From positions 1 to 15,021 of the forward strand of contig JAZLKZ010000028.1 in NCBI GenBank assembly GCA_045597845.1: DNA of 15,021 bases, read 5' to 3'. Positions 7,317 through 12,566 of this stretch are shown piece by piece (positions within the stretch are counted from its first letter, which is position 1; each line of letters starts with the position of its first letter). The notes under the pieces were generated by a model. The model was given only the letters and a program-made list of their open reading frames with translations, had not been told where the DNA came from and ran no database searches. The DNA comes from Colimorpha sp045597845 (GTDB taxonomy: Bacteria; Bacteroidota; Bacteroidia; Bacteroidales; P3). A program made the translations under genes and the position numbers.

Positions 7317-7332
7317 TTTCAATCGATTGAAA
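7317..7332. promoter_or_regulatory. 16-bp perfect palindrome
   Basis: TTTCAATCGATTGAAA is a perfect 16-base palindrome between the left 61-bp repeat and the terminator of the GTPase gene. Such a site could bind a dimeric regulator. No gene start lies close by, so its role is unknown. Confidence 0.3.
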
Positions 7333-7367
7333 AACCGATAAACATACACTAATGTTGCTGTAAATAG

Positions 7368-7395
7368 AAGGTCGGTGAATCCCTCCACCGACCTT
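7368..7395 (-). terminator. Terminator hairpin after the GTPase gene
   Basis: A perfect 10-bp stem (AAGGTCGGTG / CACCGACCTT) with an 8-base loop, 33 bases after the GTPase stop codon. On the minus strand the loop reads GAGGGATT. The T-run is stronger on the plus-strand side (TTTTCTT), so it may stop transcription from both directions. It resembles the hairpin at 8623-8642. Confidence 0.65.
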
Positions 7396-7428
7396 TTCTT
7401 AAATTATCTCTAATTGCAGAATCTAAAA

Positions 7429-8502
7429 CTATAACTTCTGCAACTTTAACGACTCCTTAAATTCTCTTGTGACATTTTCTGATGTAAGTTCCATATTCCT
7501 CTCAATTAACGAGGACAGCGCACTGATATAAGCCTCACCCATTAATTTTGTGATAGTTACTGCTGTCGTAGCTCCTATTACAGTACCGACAATTGTACCG
7601 GCACCAGGGATTAACTTCAATAGTCCAGTAACAATGGCTCTGCCTCCTACTACCGCACCAAAAACACCTGTGGCAGTTGCCACCAATGCTGACAAAAACG
7701 CTTTACCTGAATCAAGACCCATTATATGGCTAATGGACGCTAGCATAGTAATCTGAATTGGAACTAATGCGGCAGAATCTGCAAAAGGAAGAGGGATGGC
7801 ACATGCGCTAGCAGCAGCTGTTGCAGCAACATTTACAGCAGTTCTTGATCCTTTTTGTTTAATCTCTAAGCTAACTTGTTGAGCTGCTGCGAATGCCTTT
7901 TTTGCCGCCTCGGGGATCAAAGCAAATGTAACATTGACTAAATCGCTCAGACCAAAAGACTTCTTTGTATAATCCTCATCAATTTCACAATCTTGAGCCA
8001 ATACTGGGATTACCTGACATGCATTTTTAATATTTTCTCTACAGAATGTCACAAAAGAGGTAAACTTTTTTATGCACTTTGTAATAACTACAATTACAGG
8101 TATGGAGTTAGCCAATTCATTAATAAAATCAATTTCGGCTTGCTCGTATCTGTCTCCTGCATCGTTGATACAGTACCAAGCAACATGAATATGCTGATTG
8201 GGATCATCCGTTTTCTGTTGTTTAACAAAACCACGAAGTTCATTAAGGATACTCGAGTAATCCTGTAACTCAAACCCTTTAGTATCATATAGTACTAATG
8301 GACTGTCTGGCTTTTCAAACTTTGTTGTGTGTTGAGTCATTGGCTCACCCACACCCACTTCAGCTAAGTCTTCTCCGAAAATGGCGTTTAATAGTGTACT
8401 TTTCCCGACTCCAGTTTTACCTGCCAATAGGATGTTAACATGGCCAAGATCCTTAGCCCTTTCAAATCCATCAAGAATTTTTTCAGTGCTTATTTCTTCC
8501 AT
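7429..8502 (-). CDS. P-loop GTPase with DUF697-like membrane tail
   Basis: A 357-residue protein. It has a TRAFAC-type GTPase domain (residues 1 to about 190) with the P-loop GKTGVGKST (28-36), switch-I threonines near 56-60 (PMTQHTT), and G3 DTKG at 73-76. The G4 position reads ITKCIKK (140-146), so the usual Asp of [NT]KxD that gives guanine specificity is missing. Residues about 210-340 are hydrophobic and Ala/Gly-rich, with AVNVAATAAASACAIPLPFA and two more glycine-rich stretches. This matches the DUF697/YcjF-like helical membrane domain often fused to such GTPases. It probably acts at the inner membrane, and its substrate and role are unknown. A 6-bp hairpin (8516-8530) sits 13 bases before the ATG. 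The unit is bracketed by 61-bp direct repeats, which suggests acquisition as a block. Confidence 0.88.
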   Translation of the reverse strand: MEEISTEKILDGFERAKDLGHVNILLAGKTGVGKSTLLNAIFGEDLAEVGVGEPMTQHTTKFEKPDSPLVLYDTKGFELQDYSSILNELRGFVKQQKTDDPNQHIHVAWYCINDAGDRYEQAEIDFINELANSIPVIVVITKCIKKFTSFVTFCRENIKNACQVIPVLAQDCEIDEDYTKKSFGLSDLVNVTFALIPEAAKKAFAAAQQVSLEIKQKGSRTAVNVAATAAASACAIPLPFADSAALVPIQITMLASISHIMGLDSGKAFLSALVATATGVFGAVVGGRAIVTGLLKLIPGAGTIVGTVIGATTAVTITKLMGEAYISALSSLIERNMELTSENVTREFKESLKLQKL

Positions 8503-8515
8503 AATAGCTACTCTA

Positions 8516-8530
8516 GCCTTGGCTCAAGGC
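8516..8530 (-). promoter_or_regulatory. Small hairpin just before the GTPase start
   Basis: GCCTTG, 3-base loop, CAAGGC: a perfect 6-bp stem in the mRNA leader that ends 13 bases before the start codon. It could influence initiation. No Shine-Dalgarno sequence is visible between it and the ATG. Confidence 0.35.
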
Positions 8531-8622
8531 AAAAAACGTTAATACAACAAGAAAGTGGAGCCTCTCATCCGCCCATATTTCAAGATGTAGGGCCTGGACT
8601 CCCTGAATAAATAAAAATAAGG

Positions 8623-8642
8623 TTGGTGAAATGCTCCACCAA
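8623..8642 (-). terminator. Terminator or attenuator between the 25-codon ORF and the GTPase gene
   Basis: On the minus strand: TTGGTG, loop GAGCATTT, CACCAA, then CC and the U-rich run TTATTTTTATTTATT. This is a standard intrinsic terminator layout. It lies 58 bases after the stop of the small ORF (8701-8778) and 121 bases before the GTPase start. Its loop and inner stem resemble those of the hairpin after the GTPase gene (7368-7395). Confidence 0.6.
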
Positions 8643-8700
8643 GATGTTATATATGCTAAAATGCACATATACAAATTAATGGAGACTTACATTCAGCACT

Positions 8701-8778
8701 TTATTCCCATTTATTCAATCGTGAATTGTCCAGATTCACATCTTCGGAATAATGCGCAAATGCGTCTTTCTTGATCAT
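8701..8778 (-). CDS. 25-residue small ORF with strong ribosome binding site
   Basis: The ORF encodes MIKKDAFAHYSEDVNLDNS followed by RLNKWE and a TAA. An AGGAG motif (minus strand, 8785-8789) sits six bases before the ATG, which is unusually canonical for a Bacteroidales gene. A TATCTTTG promoter box lies about 23 bases upstream of the ATG, and an intrinsic-terminator-like hairpin follows at 8623-8642. Promoter, ribosome site, ORF and terminator are therefore all in place for a short transcript of roughly 180 bases. The peptide is charged, has no signal or membrane segment, and matches nothing I recognise. It could be a microprotein, a leader peptide controlling read-through into the GTPase gene, or the N-terminal stub of a deleted gene. 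Confidence 0.5.
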   Translation of the reverse strand: MIKKDAFAHYSEDVNLDNSRLNKWE

Positions 8779-8800
8779 TTTCTACTCCTGAAAATGACGA

Positions 8801-8810
8801 TGCAAAGATA
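8801..8810 (-). promoter_or_regulatory. -7 promoter element before the 25-codon ORF and GTPase gene
   Basis: The minus strand reads TATCTTTGCA, an exact Bacteroidetes -7 box. The start point would be near 8793, just ahead of the AGGAG of the small ORF. The upstream -33 area is AT-rich (AAAAAAAATGTG) without a clear TTTG. Confidence 0.6.
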
Positions 8811-8875
8811 CACATTTTTTTTAAATCATTCATTTTTTATCAACAACCATGCTTTTTTCATATCCACACATTTCG

Positions 8876-8936
8876 GGTATAAATATAGGATAAGGAACGG
8901 GCTTACGGCGGGGCTGCTGGGGGGCTGAGCAATTCC
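8876..8936. repeat. 61-bp perfect direct repeat, right copy
   Basis: Identical to 7222-7282 and in the same orientation. The two copies enclose 1,593 bases containing the promoter, small ORF, terminators and GTPase gene. The sequences flanking each copy differ (TATTGC after the left copy, AGAACG after the right copy), so the identity ends sharply after CAATTCC. Confidence 0.85.
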
Positions 8937-9045
8937 AGAACGTATATTAATATGTTAAATAATGTTAAATCTTTATGCCTTGGGGTTCAAAAAAAGGCCT
9001 TTTTCACTCTAGTATGTAGTTAAAAAAAATTAAACACCCAATATT
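8937..9045. other. Junction before the secreted-protein gene, with a palindrome
   Basis: AT-rich DNA between the right 61-bp repeat and the type IX-secreted protein gene. It contains GCCTT (8977-8981) pairing with AAGGC (8994-8998) followed by CTTTTTC, and the 14-base palindrome AAAAAGGCCTTTTT (8991-9004). This is a possible weak terminator or attenuator reading rightward. No clear TAnnTTTG promoter for the gene at 9046 was found. Confidence 0.35.
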
Positions 9046-10296
9046 ATGAAAAAAGTATTCCTTTGTTTGGCATTGATGGACGGAATTGTGGCCAATGCCC
9101 ATGTTGTTGTTGACACCGTTGCTCATTATGATTCTGTTTGTGTTCATGCTGTCCAGATGGATTCTTCGAGCAATACAGTCACACGTTGTTTCCGCCACGA
9201 CACTACCTCCTATATTCCCGATGGTCCTTGGAGCGTTTATTGCTTGCCGGAACCTTTTTTCCGCGACACCATTCGTGTTTCAGGCTTCGACACTGCCACA
9301 CTCACTTCCGTAGAGCAACTCACCACGGCCTGGATCAACCTCGAACATTCCTGGTCGGGCGAGGTCACCGTCACCCTTACCAGTCCGAATGGATCCAGTA
9401 TTTGTCTAGTACATGCCGACAGGAACATCTTTTTCGGCGAGCCTTACGGCCTCTGCGACCACTGGCTCTATGACAGCCTAGGGTGCGACCCCGCTTATGA
9501 ACCTGCCGGACTGGGCTACACTTATTGCTTCCGCAGCGCTGGCCCCACCCGCACCTTTAGTTCAGCAAGGGTGCCGCTGGGCAACAGCTGCTACACCTAC
9601 GACTCGTCGTCTTACGCCTTAGGCACTGGCTACTACGCAACTGATGAGAGCTTCAGCGCTTTCGTAGGCAGCCCTATCGACGGTGATTGGGTGCTCACAG
9701 TCACCGACAACCGGCCAGAGGACAACGGTTGGATCTTTGCCTGGGGTATCGACTTCAAGTATCGCAACGCCCCCCTCGACACCACATACCTCGATCTCAA
9801 CACTGTGACCAAAGACAACACTGGATTGACCGACAGCATCGTCATGGAATTCGACGTCCAGAATTTTCAAACTGACGACAAACTCTTCATTGGCGTAAAG
9901 GGGATGCGTCGTGCGCTGACCGAAGTGGTGCCCACGGCTTCCAACCACTTTCGCATCAATCTTGGCACCGAACTCAGCCCATTGGCACTTTACGCTGTGT
10001 CCAGAGGAAATCCAGCACACGACATATTGCTTCATGACGTTCTCGTAATGGCATATACTGGCAGTCCGCAGGTTGAATCTATCGAAATGGTACAATACGA
10101 CAATCTGATCATCTATCCCAACCCTACTACTTCAACCATTCACATCAACGGCGAAATAGGTCAAGTGGCGATCTACGACCACACCGGCCACCAAGTAATG
10201 GTATCTCAATCGCCAGATATAGATCTTAGCAGCCTCAGCAAAGGTGTCTATTTCGTGAAATCGAAAGGAGGGTTTGCAAAAGTAATCAAATTGTAG
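9046..10296 (+). CDS. Type IX-secreted protein with P-domain-like beta-sandwich
   Basis: A 416-residue protein. Residues 1-18 (MKKVFLCLALMDGIVANA) form a signal peptide, likely cleaved after ANA, with an odd aspartate near the end of its hydrophobic stretch. Residues about 78-235 look like a proprotein-convertase P-domain or related beta-sandwich: TTAWINLEHSWSGEVTVTLT, SPNGSSICL, then SPIDGDWVLTVTDNRPEDNG and WIFAWGIDFKY. Residues about 350-416 are a type A type IX sorting domain (IIYPNPTTSTIHI, GQVAIYDHTGHQV, LSKGVYFVK, ending FAKVIKL). The protein should cross the inner membrane by Sec and the outer membrane by the type IX machinery, which removes the sorting domain. No protease catalytic domain is present, so it is probably a surface or adhesin-like protein rather than an enzyme. 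Confidence 0.85.
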   Translation: MKKVFLCLALMDGIVANAHVVVDTVAHYDSVCVHAVQMDSSSNTVTRCFRHDTTSYIPDGPWSVYCLPEPFFRDTIRVSGFDTATLTSVEQLTTAWINLEHSWSGEVTVTLTSPNGSSICLVHADRNIFFGEPYGLCDHWLYDSLGCDPAYEPAGLGYTYCFRSAGPTRTFSSARVPLGNSCYTYDSSSYALGTGYYATDESFSAFVGSPIDGDWVLTVTDNRPEDNGWIFAWGIDFKYRNAPLDTTYLDLNTVTKDNTGLTDSIVMEFDVQNFQTDDKLFIGVKGMRRALTEVVPTASNHFRINLGTELSPLALYAVSRGNPAHDILLHDVLVMAYTGSPQVESIEMVQYDNLIIYPNPTTSTIHINGEIGQVAIYDHTGHQVMVSQSPDIDLSSLSKGVYFVKSKGGFAKVIKL

Positions 10297-10374
10297 CCCA
10301 TGAGTTCCTATAAAGAATAACCCGCAGCGAAGGTGATCTAATACATATTTGACTTGCCCGGCGGGCTACCTAAA

Positions 10375-10450
10375 ACGCCTCGGAAATGGCAAAATGAATC
10401 TTGCCATTTCCGAGGCGTAGTATCTTTACCTCCCTTCGGTCGGTAAGATT
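10375..10450 (+). repeat. Palindromic dispersed repeat, full intergenic copy
   Basis: A perfect 18-bp stem (ACGCCTCGGAAATGGCAA at 10375-10392, pairing with 10401-10418) with an 8-base loop, followed by a second bulged stem (ATCTTTACC at 10422-10430 with GGTAAGAT at 10442-10449). It lies between the secreted-protein gene and the FKBP gene and may terminate the former, though there is no U-run. From 10383 on it aligns with 6893-6959 inside IS remnant B. The layout resembles REP/BIME-like elements. Confidence 0.65.
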
Positions 10451-10506
10451 TGGGCGCTCGGGAAAGGAATGAAAAAAATTTTTCTTTCCATTCCTCTCAC
10501 TTTTCG

Positions 10507-10514
10507 TATCTTTG
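10507..10514 (+). promoter_or_regulatory. Promoter of the FKBP gene
   Basis: TATCTTTG is an exact -7 box, placed 37 bases before the ATG at 10552. TTTC at 10481-10484 lies 22 bases upstream as a near-consensus -33 element. This supports the start at 10552 rather than the earlier in-frame ATG at 10450. Confidence 0.65.
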
Positions 10515-10551
10515 CAAATACGATTCCACTAGCTGGAATTGGCGTAATGCT

Positions 10552-10952
10552 ATGAGTAGAAACAATCAGAACAAGAATAAGAATGCGCAGTTCATGGACG
10601 AAATGCGCCAACAAGAGGGCGTGAAGGAGTTGCGCGGCGGCGTACTCTACCGCGTGATAGAGGAAGGCGATGGCCAGGGCGAGTGAAGCCTCGCAGTGTG
10701 GTGACCTGTCATTACAAGGGCAAACTCATCAGCGGCCATGTCTTCGACCAGACAGATTGGAAGAAGGTGCCTGCGGCTTTCCGCGTGAACGAATTGATCA
10801 GCGGTTTCCAGATTGCATTGGTCAACATGCACATCGGCGACCACTGGGAGGTGTACATCCCCGCCGAGATGGGCTACGGCAACCGCGCCACAGGCGATAT
10901 ACCCAAGAACGCCACCCTGATTTTTGAAATCAAACTGATTTCGGTGTATTAA
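10552..10952 (+). pseudogene. FKBP-type peptidyl-prolyl isomerase, broken by a one-base frameshift
   Basis: FKBP prolyl isomerases catalyse cis-trans rotation of Xaa-Pro bonds. The first frame (10552-10686) gives MSRNNQNKNKNAQFMDEMRQ and then GVLYRVIEEGDGQGE before TGA. The remainder reads in another frame from 10683: VVTCHYKGKLISGHVFDQTD, then WKKVPAAFRVNELISGFQIA, IGDHWEVYIPAEMGYGN and IPKNATLIFEIKLISVY. These are the successive conserved blocks of the FKBP fold. Adding one G at about 10680 (GGC GGA GTG) joins the halves into a normal ~133-residue protein. No slippery heptamer precedes the break, so it is an indel in the strain or a sequencing error, not programmed frameshifting. The N-terminal Asn/Lys-rich stretch is not a signal peptide, so the protein would be cytoplasmic. 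Confidence 0.85.
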
Positions 10953-10979
10953 TGGGCTTAGGGGCTGAGTTGTTTTGTA

Positions 10980-11088
10980 GCTTAATGGCTTAGTTGTTGA
11001 CGCAACATCTCACCCCGGAACGTCTAAGCATCTAAGCATATATACAACTAAGCAACTAAGCTAATAAACAACTAAACTAATAAACTCA
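10980..11088 (+). repeat. Duplicated upstream region, lrgA copy (31-bp core plus CTAAGC motifs)
   Basis: The core at 10980-11010 (GCTTAATGGCTTAGTTGTTG then ACGCAACATCT) contains the dyad GTTGACGCAAC. It is followed by repeated CTAAGC/AACTAAGC motifs and AACTCATA. The core ends 96 bases before the lrgA ATG. The same core, with one base changed, lies at 13498-13528, 98 bases before the antiporter ATG. It could be a shared regulator-binding region or a genome-wide intergenic repeat. Confidence 0.6.
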
Positions 11089-11106
11089 TATACCCAAAGA
11101 ACCAGC

Positions 11107-11469
11107 ATGGATATTATCGTCGGATTCGGCATCATCATGGGATTCTGGGCCGCAAGCGAATGCCTGTCGGTGCTGATGGGGCATTTTGTGCCAGGCAGCG
11201 TGGTGGGCATGTTGCTGCTGTTCTTTGCCCTGCTCATGAAATGGGTGAAGGCTGAACGCATAGAGAAAGTCGCGCACTTTCTCACAGGCAATATGACCAT
11301 CTTCTTCATCCCCGCCGTGATGGGCATCATGGACCAATGGGGTGTGATACGGATGAACTGGCTGGGATGGCTGGCCGTGATCGTGCTGACCACCATCTGC
11401 GTGATGGCGGCCACAGGCTACACGGTGCAAGGCCTTGACCATTTGCTGAAGAAAGGAGGCCGCAAATGA
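11107..11469 (+). CDS. lrgA: LrgA/CidA-family membrane protein
   Basis: A 120-residue integral membrane protein with four hydrophobic segments (about 3-20, 30-47, 60-78 and 88-106). It carries the LrgA/CidA signature HFVPGSVVGMLLLFFALLMK and the later FFIPAVMGIMD. LrgA and CidA were first described as holin-like proteins affecting murein hydrolase activity in Staphylococcus. In Bacillus the homologous PftA/PftB pair is a facilitated pyruvate transporter. The reading frame overlaps lrgB by four bases (ATGA at 11466-11469), so the two products are made together. The gene sits downstream of the CTAAGC-rich repeat region at 10980-11088. No separate TAnnTTTG promoter is obvious. Confidence 0.9.
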   Translation: MDIIVGFGIIMGFWAASECLSVLMGHFVPGSVVGMLLLFFALLMKWVKAERIEKVAHFLTGNMTIFFIPAVMGIMDQWGVIRMNWLGWLAVIVLTTICVMAATGYTVQGLDHLLKKGGRK

Positions 11470-12164
11470 TACACGAGATTATGATGAGCCAGCCCGTGCT
11501 GCTGGCACTCACGATAGGGGTGTATATCCTTGCCGTATGGATTCGCACTAAGTCTAAAATCATGCTGCTCAACCCTATGCTTATCAGCGTACCTATCATC
11601 ATCACTATCCTCTGGCTCTGCCACATCCCGGCCCAGCACTACATCCAAAGCAACGCCATGATTAGTTTCATGCTCGGCCCCTGCGTGGTGGCCCTGGGGC
11701 TGACGATGTATGAGCAGAGGCACACGATACGGCTCTACCTTGTGCCCATACTCAGTGCCGTGTTGGTTGGCAGAGTGGTGGGGATATTGAGTGCGGTGGC
11801 ACTGTGCAACTGGTTGGGATTGGACAAGATGATGATGCTGTCGTTGGAGGCCAAGTCGGTGACTGTGCCTATAGCCATGGAAGTGACCAAGGGCGTTGGT
11901 GGCAACACGGCCATCACCGCCATCTCGGTGGCTCTGTGCGGATTGTTTGGCGGCATCTTCGGCCCGCTGGTTCTCAAGGTGCTGCACGTCAAAAATCCTA
12001 TAGCCTTCGGCGCAGCCATGGGCAGCGGCTCGCACGGCATTGGCACCGCCCGCGCCCTGGAGATTGGCGCAGTGGAAGGTGCTGTGAGCGGACTGTGCAT
12101 TGCCCTCATGGGCGTGGCCACGGCTGTGCTGGTGCCACTGATAAATCTAATGATAAACCTTTAA
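11466..12164 (+). CDS. lrgB: LrgB/CidB-family membrane protein
   Basis: A 232-residue polytopic inner-membrane protein, the usual partner of LrgA. Family motifs seen are FMLGPCVVALGLTMYEQ, the SLEAKSVTVPIAMEVTKGVG stretch with GGNTAITAI, and AFGAAMGSGSHGIGTARALE near the C-terminus. Its length is normal for the family. It starts inside the last codon of lrgA. Together they would form the LrgAB complex (anti-holin-like, or a pyruvate/organic-acid facilitator in the PftAB sense). A LysR gene and an antiporter gene follow, which favours a metabolic transport role and matches the LysR-type CidR control known for cidAB in Staphylococcus. Confidence 0.92.
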   Translation: MIHEIMMSQPVLLALTIGVYILAVWIRTKSKIMLLNPMLISVPIIITILWLCHIPAQHYIQSNAMISFMLGPCVVALGLTMYEQRHTIRLYLVPILSAVLVGRVVGILSAVALCNWLGLDKMMMLSLEAKSVTVPIAMEVTKGVGGNTAITAISVALCGLFGGIFGPLVLKVLHVKNPIAFGAAMGSGSHGIGTARALEIGAVEGAVSGLCIALMGVATAVLVPLINLMINL

Positions 12165-12303
12165 AATTATAAACCGAGAAGCTGTTTTCGCTCAAAAAAA
12201 CAAAAATAATACTGAAAAAACACCAATATTCACCTCAAAAATACATAAAGCAACACACAGAAAAGACTTTTAACACATTGTAACACAAGATAGATTAATA
12301 AAA

Positions 12304-12339
12304 CCGATAACTACTATAGAAAAAGAGTTATATTATCGG
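12304..12339 (+). promoter_or_regulatory. Inverted repeat upstream of the microprotein-LysR promoter
   Basis: CCGATAA at 12304-12310 and TTATCGG at 12333-12339 form a perfect 7-bp inverted repeat with a 22-base centre, ending 24 bases before the -7 box at 12363. This is a typical place for LysR-type autoregulation. No binding data are implied. Confidence 0.4.
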
Positions 12340-12362
12340 CAAGCCAAGCAGAAAAATGGTAG

Positions 12363-12370
12363 TACTTTTG
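12363..12370 (+). promoter_or_regulatory. Promoter of the microprotein-LysR operon
   Basis: TACTTTTG fits the TAnnTTTG -7 consensus, about 73 bases before the ATG at 12444. The rest of the 12165-12443 gap after lrgB is AT-rich, with no further genes seen. Confidence 0.55.
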
Positions 12371-12443
12371 CAAATCGAAAGTTGAAGATGATTACATCAC
12401 CAACCTAAACAAAAAGTATTAACTCATTTAAAAACAAAAAATC

Positions 12444-12560
12444 ATGGCTACTATCAATGCTTGGCACATTATTTTAGGCGGTTTGGCACTGGCTTTTGTC
12501 ATCTCGGCCTACTACAAAGTGAAAGATTTTAAAAGCAATAACGACAGCACTATCGACTAA
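12444..12560 (+). CDS. 38-residue single-span membrane microprotein
   Basis: A small ORF: MATINAWHIILGGLALAFVI, then SAYYKVKDFK and SNNDSTID, ending in TAA. Residues about 7-22 are hydrophobic with small residues (IILGGLALAFVISA) and suit one transmembrane helix. The tail is basic and then acidic, as expected for an N-out/C-in single-span peptide. It follows a TAnnTTTG promoter by 73 bases in an A-rich leader typical of translated Bacteroidales genes, and its stop is only six bases before the LysR start, so the two are co-transcribed. I recognise no family. It could be a regulatory subunit for LrgAB or the antiporter, or a leader peptide for the LysR gene. Confidence 0.6.
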   Translation: MATINAWHIILGGLALAFVISAYYKVKDFKSNNDSTID

Positions 12561-12566
12561 AGGGCA

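Noticed and set aside
9619..10095. 158-codon minus-strand frame opposite the secreted-protein gene
   Set aside because: It is the shadow of a clear type IX cargo gene with domain-level support; the antisense protein shows no motif.
10670..10690. Programmed -1 frameshift in the FKBP gene
   Set aside because: There is no X-XXY-YYZ slippery heptamer before the break, and FKBPs are not known to use recoding; an indel explains it better.
11418..12035. 205-codon minus-strand frame opposite lrgAB
   Set aside because: Its His/Gln-rich composition is what antisense of a membrane gene gives, and lrgB motifs are clear on the plus strand.
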